Origin: Bernardetia sp. | Lineage (GTDB): Bacteria; Bacteroidota; Bacteroidia; Cytophagales; Bernardetiaceae | Direction: 5' to 3' | DNA: 64,000 bases | Assembly: GCA_020630575.1 (NCBI GenBank) | Contig: JAHDBD010000017.1 | Span: forward strand, 1 to 64,000 | Shown: positions 18,434 to 27,056 of the stretch, piece by piece | Numbering within the stretch: position 1 is the stretch's first letter | How the letters are laid out: every line of letters starts with the position of its first letter | Program-made: the position numbers and the translations under genes | Notes under the pieces: generated by a model | What the model was told of the DNA's origin: nothing | Database searches by the model: none | The model's input: only the letters and a program-made list of their open reading frames with translations

Positions 18434-19201
18434 ATGCTCAATATAAACGACTTACAAGCTAGTATAGATACAGGAACTGGCGATAAAGAAATCCTTAAAG
18501 GACTTAATCTTGAAGTAAAAGCTGGCGAAGTTCATGCTATTATGGGACCAAATGGCTCAGGAAAAAGTACACTTGCTTCTGTTTTGGCAGGAAGAGAAGA
18601 ATACGAAGTAACAGGAGGAAGTGTAACATTTGAAGGAAAAGACCTTTTAGACCTTGCGCCAGAAGAACGTGCAGGTGAAGGAATATTTTTAGCTTTTCAA
18701 TATCCTATCGAAATCCCAGGAGTAAGCAATGCTACTTTTATGAAAACGGCTGTAAACGAAATTCGTAAATATAAAGGAAAAGAAGAATTAGATGCAGTTT
18801 CATTTTTGAAATTGATGAAATCAAAAGCTGCTGAAATGGAATTAGATTCTTCACTTTTGACAAGAGCTTTGAATGAAGGTTTTTCGGGTGGAGAGAAGAA
18901 AAAGAATGAGATTTTTCAGATGGCTATGTTAGAACCAAAATTAGCTATCTTGGATGAAACAGATTCTGGACTTGATATTGATGCGCTTAAGATTGTTGCA
19001 AATGGCGTTAATCGTTTCAAAAATAAAGATAATGCAGTTATTGTAGTAACTCACTATCAACGCCTTTTAGATTATATCGTTCCAGATTTTGTGCATGTTT
19101 TATATCAAGGTCGTATCGTAAAATCAGGTACAAAAGAACTCGCTTTGGAGTTGGAAGCAAAGGGTTATGATTGGATAAAAGAAGAAGTTGCTGCTCAATA
19201 A
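18434..19201 (+). CDS. sufC: Fe-S cluster assembly ATPase SufC
   Basis: A 255-residue ABC-type ATPase, soluble partner of SufB and SufD in the SUF iron-sulfur scaffold. Walker A is GPNGSGKST (38-46), the signature is FSGGEKKKNE (the SufC variant of LSGGQ), and Walker B is LAILDETDSGLDID, the SufC-specific 'DSGLD'. It is followed 215 bp later by sufD on the same strand. The usual first gene, sufB, is not upstream; the neighbour there is the divergent dehydrogenase. Confidence 0.96.
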   Translation: MLNINDLQASIDTGTGDKEILKGLNLEVKAGEVHAIMGPNGSGKSTLASVLAGREEYEVTGGSVTFEGKDLLDLAPEERAGEGIFLAFQYPIEIPGVSNATFMKTAVNEIRKYKGKEELDAVSFLKLMKSKAAEMELDSSLLTRALNEGFSGGEKKKNEIFQMAMLEPKLAILDETDSGLDIDALKIVANGVNRFKNKDNAVIVVTHYQRLLDYIVPDFVHVLYQGRIVKSGTKELALELEAKGYDWIKEEVAAQ

Positions 19202-19207
19202 ATTGAG

Positions 19208-19232
19208 CAATTACGAATTAAAAATTACGAAT
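19208..19232. repeat. AATTACG-type heptamer repeat, copy 1
   Basis: Starts 6 bases after the sufC stop codon. A 25-bp stretch with 7-base periodicity (AATTACG, AATTAAA, AATTACG, AATT) is identical to 25226-25250. Three more heptamers (CACTTAT, CACTAAT, CACTATC) lie just before sufD at 19394-19414. Confidence 0.7.
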
Positions 19233-19416
19233 TATTCTTCTAACCTTTATTAGAAAAAAATGCCATTGTTGGTGTTTTACGAAGCGACATTAATAAGAAA
19301 AAGGTTATAATTGTAAAAGAAGAAATTAATTCAGTAATCGTTTATTTTTCTTTTCTATATTTATATGATAAGGATATTTCATTTATAATTAATCACTTAT
19401 CACTAATCACTATCTT

Positions 19417-20763
19417 ATGACAACTACTTTAGACGATATAAAATCTACTTTTTTAGCTCCTTTTGAGGAGTTAGCTGAAAAAGTAAGCGAAAATATAGAT
19501 ACCGATAAATTTTCTTTAGCTAAAAAAACAGCTTTAGAAGCTATCGAAAACAATGCTTTTCCGACAACAAGGAACGAAGAGTGGAAATTTACAGATATAA
19601 AGCCTATTATTTCCAACAAATTTGAATTACAAAGTGAAAGTAGTTTTTTAAATTCTGATTTAGATTTGAATGAACTAAACTATTATTTGAATAGTAATAA
19701 AGATTTAGACTCTCATGTTCTTGTTTTTATCAATGGTTATTTTTCTGAGAAACATTCTGATATAAAAGAAACTAAAGATAAAATTTCTATCAAATCTCTT
19801 TCAAATACTGAAACTTCTAGTTCTACTTTTGATAAATTTCTTGATAAGTTTCCAAGTACATCTGGCAAGGATTCGGTTAGTATTTTTTCTGATATTAATG
19901 CAGCTTTTGCTACCGATGGTTATGTGATTGAACTTGCAGCAAATCAAGAATTAGAGTTTCCTGTTTTTGTTTATTTTGTAAATGATGCAAGTCAGAAAAA
20001 CACACTTTCACAGGTCAGAAATTATATTTCTGTTGGTGAAAACAGCCGTTGTACAGTTGTAGAAAACTATATTACAAAAGGCGAAAATCCAAACTTGACA
20101 AATGTTTTGACTTCTGTAAATGTAGAGAAATACGGAAATGTAAAGCATTATAAAATACAAGCAGATGCGAAAAGTCAGTTTCAAGTAGGAAGTACACACG
20201 CTTGGCAAGCTGATAATAGCAGTTTTACAAATACTACAATTTCACTTGCAGGAAAATTAATCCGTAATGATTTGAGAATTGTTTCTGGAGAACATTGTGA
20301 GTCGTTTATGAATGGACTTTATTTATTGAACGAAAAAACACACGTTGATAATCATACCGTTATTGACCACACACGACCAAATTCGTACAGTAATGAAACC
20401 TATAAAGGCGTTTTGGATGGCAAATCAAGAGCTGTTTTTAATGGAAAAATATTTGTTCGTCAGGCTGCACAAAAAACAAATGCTTTTCAGTCGAACAAAA
20501 ATGTTTTGCTTTCTGATGATTCTATTTTGAATACAAAACCTCAACTTGAAATCTGGGCAGATGATGTAAAATGTTCGCATGGAGCAACAACTGGAAAACT
20601 AGATGAAGAGGCTTTATTTTATTTACAAGCGAGAGGAATTCCGAAACAAAAAGCAAAAGCATTATTATTACAAGCCTTTGCTGAAGAGGTTTTGGATAGT
20701 ATAGAAATTGATGTGTTGAAAGAATTTTTGACAAATGAAATTGAGAATCGTTTGAGTGTATAG
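19417..20763 (+). CDS. sufD: Fe-S cluster assembly protein SufD
   Basis: A 448-residue SufB/SufD-family scaffold protein. The N-terminal helical part (TRNEEWKFTDIKPI is the hallmark 'P..rnEeWKYT' segment) precedes the right-handed beta-helix core and the C-terminal domain containing SNETYKGVLDGKSRAVFNGKIFV, KTNAFQSNKNVLLSDDS and CSHGATTGKLDEEALFYLQARGI. It binds SufC and completes the SufBC2D complex that builds 4Fe-4S clusters. It follows sufC on the same strand. The 215-bp spacer is unusually large for suf genes and contains heptamer repeats. Confidence 0.95.
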   Translation: MTTTLDDIKSTFLAPFEELAEKVSENIDTDKFSLAKKTALEAIENNAFPTTRNEEWKFTDIKPIISNKFELQSESSFLNSDLDLNELNYYLNSNKDLDSHVLVFINGYFSEKHSDIKETKDKISIKSLSNTETSSSTFDKFLDKFPSTSGKDSVSIFSDINAAFATDGYVIELAANQELEFPVFVYFVNDASQKNTLSQVRNYISVGENSRCTVVENYITKGENPNLTNVLTSVNVEKYGNVKHYKIQADAKSQFQVGSTHAWQADNSSFTNTTISLAGKLIRNDLRIVSGEHCESFMNGLYLLNEKTHVDNHTVIDHTRPNSYSNETYKGVLDGKSRAVFNGKIFVRQAAQKTNAFQSNKNVLLSDDSILNTKPQLEIWADDVKCSHGATTGKLDEEALFYLQARGIPKQKAKALLLQAFAEEVLDSIEIDVLKEFLTNEIENRLSV

Positions 20764-20783
20764 ATATTTCAAATTTTGATTAA

Positions 20784-20819
20784 AACTTAAGAATTTTAAA
20801 TAAATTCTTAGGTTTTTTT
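20784..20819 (+). terminator. Terminator downstream of sufD
   Basis: AACTTAAGAATTT (20784-20796) pairs with 20802-20814 through one U-G pair, followed by a T-run to 20819. Confidence 0.75.
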
Positions 20820-20863
20820 GCGATTAAATTTTAAATTATACTTCAATTTTATAAAACAAAATT

Positions 20864-21340
20864 ATGAAGGCAAAAATTTCTAAAAGAAAAATATTTTTAA
20901 TTTCTATATTCTCAATAGATACATTTCTTTTCTGTATAATCAGTATTATTCTGTTAGCTCTTATTTATTTTACAGATGCAGATGGAAATACAAAAAACAT
21001 TCTTCCTTTATCTTTACTGCTTTTTATAATGGCTGTTGGTTGGGTTATAGTATTACATTTTTATACTTTATCACTACTAAAAAAAATATTTAATATAATT
21101 GAAAGTCAAGGATTTATTATTTATGAGCTTGATTTTAACTCTCCTCCAAAAATAATGATTAAGAAAAATGAAGAAGAGTTTTTCTTAGCCTTAACTTCCA
21201 TAAGCATTAGAGGAACTTATATTATTGTAGACCAAAAATATGATAAGGATTCATCTTCTATAATAGAAAAGAAAACACTCCACACTCGTTATGATTCTAT
21301 CAAAAAACTAAATACTATTTTGAAAGAGATGACAGAATAG
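20864..21340 (+). CDS. Small membrane protein, unknown
   Basis: A 158-residue protein with a basic N-terminus (MKAKISKRK), two hydrophobic segments at about 10-35 and 45-70, and a cytoplasmic tail of ~85 residues with mixed beta/alpha character (GFIIYELDFNSPPKIMIKKNEEEFFLALTSISI). The layout resembles two-helix bacterial PH-like or 'DUF' membrane proteins, but I do not recognise the family. It lies between two terminators and is probably monocistronic. Confidence 0.55.
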   Translation: MKAKISKRKIFLISIFSIDTFLFCIISIILLALIYFTDADGNTKNILPLSLLLFIMAVGWVIVLHFYTLSLLKKIFNIIESQGFIIYELDFNSPPKIMIKKNEEEFFLALTSISIRGTYIIVDQKYDKDSSSIIEKKTLHTRYDSIKKLNTILKEMTE

Positions 21341-21411
21341 ACAAATACTTTTTGTGCAAAAGTATAGTTTACAAAACAGAAATGGAGTGATTCTATAAAA
21401 TACTTTTCAAA

Positions 21412-21447
21412 AAAGCCTAAGAATTTGTAAATTAATTCTTAGACTTT
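21412..21447. terminator. Terminator between convergent genes
   Basis: AAAGCCTAAGAATT (21412-21425) pairs with 21434-21447 with one mismatch that becomes G-U on the minus strand. A and T tracts flank it, serving the membrane protein and the convergent phosphoesterase. Confidence 0.7.
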
Positions 21448-21473
21448 TTTTGTAAACTAAAATTTTGTGTTTT

Positions 21474-22895
21474 CTAACTTCTCACACTAGAACGCAAGTA
21501 AGCATGACGAATCGCTACTTCTTTTTCAATTACTTGGCAAAAACTAGCAAAAGGTTCGTGTTCATTGTCTATGAGCTTAGAAACTGTATTGAAAAACTCT
21601 GAATGTTCTTCATTTTCATATTTAGCTTCTGCTACCAAAACTTCATATTTGCCTTCATTATACATACGAAGCGAAAGACAATCCAAATTATCATCTACTA
21701 GTACGACTGCACCACCATGAAAGTCTTGCTGCTCAACTGTATCGACAACCCAACCACCATCATTATATACTTTTACTGCTTGTGGAAATCCTCCAAATGT
21801 CATCATTTTTTCAAAAGGTTTGTGAGTATGTCCGAAAATAAAGCTCAAATAAGGAGGAATTTGTCCCATTTCGTCTTTCATTTGTGATAACACAGGCTTT
21901 TCAATAAAATCTGTTAATCCTGCTTTTGTTTTGTCATCTAATACTTTATGAGGCACTCCACGTTCAGAGTTTGCAATTTTTTCAAAAACTTCTCCCAAAA
22001 TCCATTTTAATGCTCCTTCTGTTGCTATTTCTTTGATTTTGTTTTTCTGCCAACGTTCTGCAATACTTTCAGATAGATTATCAGTTAGCTTTCGGACTTC
22101 TTTTGGGTCTTGCATTTTATTATAAATTGCTTCAATATCTTTTCCTACTTCTCCAGAACGACCCATTGTCGACCAAAAAAAATCTATCCAAGCAAAATTT
22201 TCAGCTTCAATATCCCACATATCTTGAGGACGCAAACGGTCAGGAAAAATCATTGTTTTTAGGTCTGACATAAGCGTATAAAGCGATTCTATATAATGTC
22301 CGTGTGAAAAAATTACACCTTTATTTTTCTTTTCATTAGTAACAATATAATTTGGATAAATCGTCGAAACACAAACACAAGCCTTTTTCAAATGTGGCTG
22401 TCTTTGTATAATTCCATTCATAAAATAATCAGGAATGGGATTTGGGTTATACATTTTGGTGGTGTGCCAAGGAATAGGCAAATAACTATTTGGTGCTAAC
22501 GTTTCAATATAATTAATATATTGGGTTTCTCTAGCCTTTTCCCACAAATGATGGTCATGATTTCCAGGTAGAAAATGTAATTCTGTATCAAAAACCCATT
22601 CTTCCGGAACTTTATCAGCAGGAAAAATTAACTTTATAAACTGCTCAAATGCCATTGCTGTTTCATTTGTATTCGAAAGAGCAAGTTCCATTATATCTCC
22701 ATTCAAAATGAGTTTTGGCTTTTTTGTACCCTTTGGATTGGTTTCAGAAATAATTTTATCCATACATTTTACCCATTCTGCAAGCGTTGGACTAGGTTTT
22801 TGTGGGTCAATTCGAAAGCTATTTGGATTGACATAAGTCATCAAACTTGAAGCAGCACCTAAATGTAGGTCAGAAACACAAACGTAATTTATCAT
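21474..22895 (-). CDS. Large metallophosphoesterase
   Basis: A 473-residue calcineurin-like phosphoesterase. Motifs in order are CVSDLHLGA (D-x-H), NGDIMEL (GD), LPGNHDHHLW (GNHD), FSHGHYIE (GH) and FGHTHKPFE (GHxH). All five are intact. The interval between GNHD and the last motifs is long (~200 residues) and contains an inserted helical region (ESIAERWQKNKIKEIATEGALKWIL). There is no signal peptide, so it is cytoplasmic. The large insertion separates it from LpxH and YfcE types; the substrate is unknown. Confidence 0.85.
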   Translation of the reverse strand: MINYVCVSDLHLGAASSLMTYVNPNSFRIDPQKPSPTLAEWVKCMDKIISETNPKGTKKPKLILNGDIMELALSNTNETAMAFEQFIKLIFPADKVPEEWVFDTELHFLPGNHDHHLWEKARETQYINYIETLAPNSYLPIPWHTTKMYNPNPIPDYFMNGIIQRQPHLKKACVCVSTIYPNYIVTNEKKNKGVIFSHGHYIESLYTLMSDLKTMIFPDRLRPQDMWDIEAENFAWIDFFWSTMGRSGEVGKDIEAIYNKMQDPKEVRKLTDNLSESIAERWQKNKIKEIATEGALKWILGEVFEKIANSERGVPHKVLDDKTKAGLTDFIEKPVLSQMKDEMGQIPPYLSFIFGHTHKPFEKMMTFGGFPQAVKVYNDGGWVVDTVEQQDFHGGAVVLVDDNLDCLSLRMYNEGKYEVLVAEAKYENEEHSEFFNTVSKLIDNEHEPFASFCQVIEKEVAIRHAYLRSSVRS

Positions 22896-23039
22896 TGTAA
22901 TAAGGTAGTTAAGTAATTGAATACTAATTTTATTTTCCTTGTAAAATCCAAAAATAAAATGAGTTTTGCAAGATTTTGAGTGAAGTCATTTCTTATAGAT
23001 TTTTTTTCGATAAAAATTAGATTTTTAATGAAAAAATAC

Positions 23040-23068
23040 TTGTTTTTTGATAGAAAGCCGTATCTTTG
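23040..23068 (+). promoter_or_regulatory. Promoter of the DUF177-rpmF unit
   Basis: TTG (23040-23042), an 18-base spacer and TATCTTTG (23061-23068) match the Bacteroidota primary-sigma consensus (-33 TTTG or TTG, -7 TAnnTTTG) fully. The GTG start follows 28 bases after the -7 element. A second, weaker ATCTTTG (about 23911-23917) precedes rpmF. Confidence 0.65.
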
Positions 23069-23095
23069 TGGTCTTAATCAAAAAGTTAAAATCAA

Positions 23096-23770
23096 GTGAA
23101 AGACTTACGCACTTTCGAAATTGACATTATTGCGCTCAAATTAGGTTCGCATTCTTTTACATTCAAATTAGACAATGAATTCTTTGCTTATGTCAAGGAG
23201 CATCTAAATGGATTTATTGAAAAAGGAGATTGTAATGCAGAAGTCATTCTCGAAAAAAACGAACAACTTATTCGTGCTACTTTAATTATCGACGGTACTG
23301 TAGAGCTGGTCTGTGACCGTTCTTTAGACGAGTTTGATTATGAAGTAGATGTCGAAGATACAATTCTCTATAAATATAGTGAGGAAGAGCGAGAACTTAC
23401 TGAAGAGATTGTTTTGATAACTCGTAGAACACCAAGCATTAATGTAGGTGAGCTTTTGTATGAGTTTTTGATGTTGGATATTCCAATGAAGAAGTTGCAT
23501 CCTCGTTTTTGGGAGGAAGAAGATGGATATTCGGATGATGATTCGGATGAATATACAGAAAGTGGAGATTTGGATAATTTGGATGACGAAGAGTCAGACA
23601 AAAAAGCAAAAAAAATCAATTTCATTTACTCTTCTGAAACAGATAAAAAATCAGAGGACAAATCAGGAGATAAAAAGGACAGTAAAAATAAAACTACACC
23701 TTCTTCTGAAGACGAAAAAATAGACCCACGTTGGAGTATTTTGAAAAATTTAAAGAACAATCAAAATTAG
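23096..23770 (+). CDS. DUF177 (YceD-type) protein upstream of rpmF
   Basis: A 224-residue DUF177/YceD family protein. The family is linked with ribosome biogenesis and 23S rRNA accumulation and is nearly always encoded just before rpmF, as here. The core (1-140) has the family's beta-rich region and LITRRTPSINVGELLYEFLMLDIPMK with conserved HPRF. The usual pair of cysteines is reduced to one (LVCDRSLDEF). Residues 145-215 form a long acidic then lysine-rich tail (DDDSDEYTESGD ... KKSEDKSGDKKDSK). Translation appears to start at GTG; no ATG lies between it and the promoter at 23040-23068. Confidence 0.88.
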   Translation: MKDLRTFEIDIIALKLGSHSFTFKLDNEFFAYVKEHLNGFIEKGDCNAEVILEKNEQLIRATLIIDGTVELVCDRSLDEFDYEVDVEDTILYKYSEEERELTEEIVLITRRTPSINVGELLYEFLMLDIPMKKLHPRFWEEEDGYSDDDSDEYTESGDLDNLDDEESDKKAKKINFIYSSETDKKSEDKSGDKKDSKNKTTPSSEDEKIDPRWSILKNLKNNQN

Positions 23771-23947
23771 ATTTTTGATATTTTTCAAGATATAGAAACA
23801 GGTCTTTAAAAATATTGTTGAACCTTAAATAGAAAGATATAGATGAGAAAAAAAGTAAAAATAGAGAGAAAACTAGTTTTTAATTCTGTTTTTACACAAA
23901 AAATTTTCATCTTTGCAGTCTTTCTTTAAAAATTTAGTAAAAATCTT

Positions 23948-24160
23948 ATGGCACATCCTAAAAGTCGAATTTCTACAACACGCCGTGATAAGCGTCGTAC
24001 GCACCACAAATGTGAGGCTAAATCAATCTCTATTTGTCCAACTACAGGCGAGGCGCATTTGATGCACCGTGCTTATTATCACGAAGGTAATCTTTATCTT
24101 AAAGGTAAAATGATTGCAGAATTTGCAAAAGAAGTAGTAGTAGATGAAGACGAAGATTAA
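23948..24160 (+). CDS. rpmF: 50S ribosomal protein L32
   Basis: A 70-residue L32 with MAHPKSRISTTRRDKRRTHH at the N-terminus, CPTTGEAHLMHRAYY in the middle and an acidic tail (VVVDEDED). The two CxxC zinc knuckles of C+ L32 proteins are absent; only isolated cysteines (HHKCE, ICPTT) remain, so this is the zinc-independent form. It follows the DUF177 gene and ends at a strong terminator. In many bacteria plsX and fabH follow rpmF; here they do not. Confidence 0.96.
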   Translation: MAHPKSRISTTRRDKRRTHHKCEAKSISICPTTGEAHLMHRAYYHEGNLYLKGKMIAEFAKEVVVDEDED

Positions 24161-24193
24161 TATCTAGTTTTTATTTTATTATCTCAAGAAGCT

Positions 24194-24240
24194 AACCTTA
24201 TTTTTTATTGAAACAAAACAATAGAAAATAAGGTTTTTTT
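24194..24240 (+). terminator. Terminator downstream of rpmF
   Basis: A 17-bp stem with one U-G pair (24194-24210 with 24219-24235), an eight-base A-rich loop and a T-run to 24240. Confidence 0.85.
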
Positions 24241-24286
24241 GTGGATTCTAGTTTTTTAAAATTACTTACCATTTCTTTAAATTAAA

Positions 24287-25189
24287 ATGCTCAAAATTGC
24301 TTTTGCTCCTATTTATGCACATCCATTACCTCAAAGTCATCGTTTTCCAATGGAAAAATATAATTTATTACCCAAACTACTTCTTGAGGAAGGAACTATA
24401 ATCCAAGAAAATTTTTTTGAAGCAATTCCTATTTTAGAAGAAAAAATTCTCAGAGCGCATACTGTAGAGTATTGGAACAAATTAAAAAATGTTTCTATAA
24501 CACGAAAGGAAGAACGATTGATTGGTTTTCCAATCTCTAAAAGGCTAATCAGAAGAGAAATTACAATTGCAGGAGGAACAATCCAAAATACAGAATTTGC
24601 CTTGAAGTATGGTATTAGTATGAACATTGCAGGAGGAACACATCATTCTTTTACTGAACATGGAGAAGGTTTTTGCCTTCTAAATGATATTGCCTTAGGA
24701 GCATATCATTTGATGGACGAGCATAATTTTGATAAAATTTTGGTGGTAGATTTGGATGTGCATCAAGGAAATGGAACAGCAGAAATTTTTGAGAATGAAA
24801 AAAGAGTTTTTACTTTTAGTATGCATGGGGCAAAAAATTACCCTTATAAAAAAGAAAAATCAGACTTAGATATTGAGCTAGAAGATGGAACAGATGATAA
24901 AACCTATTTGAAAATTTTAAAAGAAACTTTACCCAAACTTATTCAAGAACAAGAACCTCAATTTATATTTTTTCAATCAGGTGTAGATATACTTGAAACT
25001 GATAAATTAGGGCGTTTGGGAATGACTTTGAAAGGCTGCCGAGAACGAGATTTATTTGTTTTTGAGCAGTGTAAAAAGAACACTATTCCTGTTTGTGTCA
25101 GTATGGGAGGAGGATATTCACCAAATATTACCGATATTGTAGAAGCTCATGCAAATACATATAGATTGGCTCAAGAAATTTATTTTTAA
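24287..25189 (+). CDS. HDAC-superfamily deacetylase
   Basis: A 300-residue protein of the histone deacetylase/acetoin utilisation/acetylpolyamine amidohydrolase superfamily. GGTHHSFTEHGEGFCLLND holds the tandem catalytic His (H119, H120), DLDVHQGNGTAEIF supplies zinc ligands D157 and H159, and FFQSGVDILETDKLG supplies the third Asp and the substrate loop. GGGYSP is the usual C-terminal glycine loop. In bacteria such enzymes deacetylate small molecules, polyamines or proteins; which applies is not visible. It is a single gene with no acuA or acetyl-CoA synthetase nearby. Confidence 0.92.
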   Translation: MLKIAFAPIYAHPLPQSHRFPMEKYNLLPKLLLEEGTIIQENFFEAIPILEEKILRAHTVEYWNKLKNVSITRKEERLIGFPISKRLIRREITIAGGTIQNTEFALKYGISMNIAGGTHHSFTEHGEGFCLLNDIALGAYHLMDEHNFDKILVVDLDVHQGNGTAEIFENEKRVFTFSMHGAKNYPYKKEKSDLDIELEDGTDDKTYLKILKETLPKLIQEQEPQFIFFQSGVDILETDKLGRLGMTLKGCRERDLFVFEQCKKNTIPVCVSMGGGYSPNITDIVEAHANTYRLAQEIYF

Positions 25190-25546
25190 CAAATTAGAGC
25201 TTTCAAAAAGCTATTCGCCTAGGAACAATTACGAATTAAAAATTACGAATCCAATGTACTGATTTTCAGTAAGTTATTTGTTGTAAAATAGTTGTTTATT
25301 TAATTTCTATTAGTTATCAAATTTTATGTCGTTATTTCTTTGGTATACTATATCTGACCGATTTATCAATTCTAAATCTCAATAAGTTTGAATACAGGAT
25401 TTAGTTTTGTGCTAATTTTCTACTAAAACAAAATGAAACAATTTTATTTTGAAAACTGCTCTTATTTTTCAAACTTTGGATAAAATATAATCTTTTTACT
25501 CAGATTATAAAAAATTTACAAACAAACACGTAAATAAACATTAAAA
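25190..25546. other. Intergenic stretch before the CoA-transferase genes
   Basis: Contains the second copy of the AATTACG heptamer repeat (25226-25250) and presumably the promoter of the CoA-transferase operon. The rest is AT-rich sequence without a credible gene. Confidence 0.5.
25226..25250. repeat. AATTACG-type heptamer repeat, copy 2
   Basis: Identical over 25 bases to 19208-19232 and, like that copy, located a short distance (36 bases) after the stop codon of a rightward gene. Confidence 0.7.
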
Positions 25547-26242
25547 ATGAATAAAGTCTATCCCAACGCAGAGGCTGCCCTTGAAGGCATTGAAGACAAC
25601 ATGACACTTATGTTAGGTGGTTTTGGTCTTTGTGGAATTCCTGAAAATTCTATTACTGCCCTTGTTAAAAGTGGCGTAAAAGGTCTTACTTGTATATCAA
25701 ATAATGCAGGTGTAGATGATTTTGGTATTGGACTTATGCTCCAAAAACGCCAAGTAAAGAAAATGATTTCTTCTTATGTAGGAGAAAATGCCGAATTTGA
25801 AAGACAACTTTTATCTGGTGAATTAGAAGTAGATTTAATTCCACAAGGAACTCTAGCCGAAAGATGCCGAGCAGGTGGCGCAGGAATTCCTGCCTTTTTT
25901 ACACCAGCAGGATTCGGAACAGAAGTGGCTGAAGGTAAAGAAACTAGAGAATACAACGGAAAAATGTATGTTTTGGAAGAAGCTCTACACGCAGATTTTG
26001 CTTTTGTAAAAGCGTGGAAAGGCGACAAACAAGGAAACCTTATCTTTAAAGGAACAGCCAGAAATTTCAATCCAATGATGGCAATGGCTGGAAAAATTAC
26101 AGTTGTAGAAGTAGAAGAATTAGTAGAAAATGGAGAATTAGACCCTAATTTTATCCATATTCCAGGGATTTTTGTACAACGCATTTTTGAAGGAAAGAAT
26201 TATGAAAAGCGTATTGAAAAGCGTACAGTTAATGAAAAATGA
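25547..26242 (+). CDS. scoA: 3-oxoacid CoA-transferase subunit A
   Basis: A 231-residue alpha subunit of a family I CoA-transferase (succinyl-CoA:3-oxoacid type). [14 protein letters not shown] is the subunit A glycine signature, and [23 protein letters not shown] and the [14 protein letters not shown] strand are typical of ScoA/PcaI/AtoD. With subunit B it moves CoA between succinyl-CoA and acetoacetate (or a related oxoacid). Subunit B follows 97 bp downstream. Length and motifs favour the SCOT branch over adipate transferases. Confidence 0.93.
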   Translation: MNKVYPNAEAALEGIEDNMTLMLGGFGLCGIPENSITALVKSGVKGLTCISNNAGVDDFGIGLMLQKRQVKKMISSYVGENAEFERQLLSGELEVDLIPQGTLAERCRAGGAGIPAFFTPAGFGTEVAEGKETREYNGKMYVLEEALHADFAFVKAWKGDKQGNLIFKGTARNFNPMMAMAGKITVVEVEELVENGELDPNFIHIPGIFVQRIFEGKNYEKRIEKRTVNEK

Positions 26243-26305
26243 TGAATTGTGAATGGTAAATTATGAAAGAATTACTATTCTAGTATCATTTATAAATTAG
26301 TTTCT

Positions 26306-26333
26306 CAATTATCAATTTTCAACTATCAATTAA
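26306..26333. repeat. CAATTAT-type heptamer array between scoA and scoB
   Basis: Four units in register: CAATTAT, CAATTTT, CAACTAT and CAATTAA, ending 6 bases before the scoB start codon. Same 7-base period as the arrays at 7767, 19208, 19394 and 25226. Confidence 0.7.
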
Positions 26334-26339
26334 AATATT

Positions 26340-26993
26340 ATGTTAGATAAATTTGGAATCGCAAAACGCATTGCACAAGAGTTGCAAGATGGTTTTTATG
26401 TCAATTTAGGAATTGGAATTCCTACTCTAGTTTCTAATTATGTTCCTGAAGGAATTGATGTAGTTCTTCAATCTGAAAATGGGCTTTTAGGAATGGGCCC
26501 TTATCCAACCGAAGAAAATGTCGATGCAGACCTTATCAATGCAGGAAAAGAAACGGTTACAACGCTTGCAGGATCATCTATTTTTGATTCTTCTATGAGC
26601 TTTGCCATGATTCGTGGTGGACATGTCGATTTGACGGTTTTGGGAGCTATGGAAGTTTCTGAAAATGGAGATATTGCTAACTGGAAAATTCCTAAAGTAA
26701 TGGTAAAAGGGATGGGAGGAGCAATGGATTTAGTAGCTTCTGCTCAAAATATTATTGTTGCTATGATGCACACCAACAAAAAAGGAGAATCAAAACTTTT
26801 GAAAAGATGTGATTTACCGATTACAGGACTAAATTGTGTCAAAAAAATTGTTACTAATTTGGCTGTTTTGGATGTTACAGAGGATGGTTTTTTACTTCGT
26901 GAACGTGCCCCAGGGGTGAGTGTAGAAGAAATTAAGGCTGCAACAGAAGGTAAATTGATTATTCCTGATAATGTGCCTGAAATGAAGATATAG
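26340..26993 (+). CDS. scoB: 3-oxoacid CoA-transferase subunit B
   Basis: A 217-residue beta subunit of the same CoA-transferase. Glu46 in [10 protein letters not shown] is the catalytic residue that forms the glutamyl-CoA thioester. [32 protein letters not shown] and GAMDLVASA are family motifs. It is the second gene of the operon and ends 5 bases before a 34-bp palindrome that can act as terminator. Confidence 0.94.
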   Translation: MLDKFGIAKRIAQELQDGFYVNLGIGIPTLVSNYVPEGIDVVLQSENGLLGMGPYPTEENVDADLINAGKETVTTLAGSSIFDSSMSFAMIRGGHVDLTVLGAMEVSENGDIANWKIPKVMVKGMGGAMDLVASAQNIIVAMMHTNKKGESKLLKRCDLPITGLNCVKKIVTNLAVLDVTEDGFLLRERAPGVSVEEIKAATEGKLIIPDNVPEMKI

Positions 26994-26997
26994 TTTT

Positions 26998-27031
26998 AAA
27001 CCCTAAGGGTTTTCGAAAACCCTTAGGGTTT
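26998..27031. terminator. 34-bp perfect palindrome, terminator-like
   Basis: AAACCCTAAGGGTTTTC (26998-27014) is followed immediately by its exact complement (27015-27031). It starts 4 bases after the scoB stop and leads into TTTGTTTT. Its length and AAACC...GGTTT design are those of the two palindromes around the RAYT gene at 33387 and 34054, so it may belong to the same mobile repeat family. Confidence 0.7.
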
Positions 27032-27056
27032 GTTTTAAACATTTTACTAAAAAAAC

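Noticed and set aside
20008..20734. Leftward open frames inside sufD
   Set aside because: They are antisense shadows of a well-conserved gene, with no motifs.
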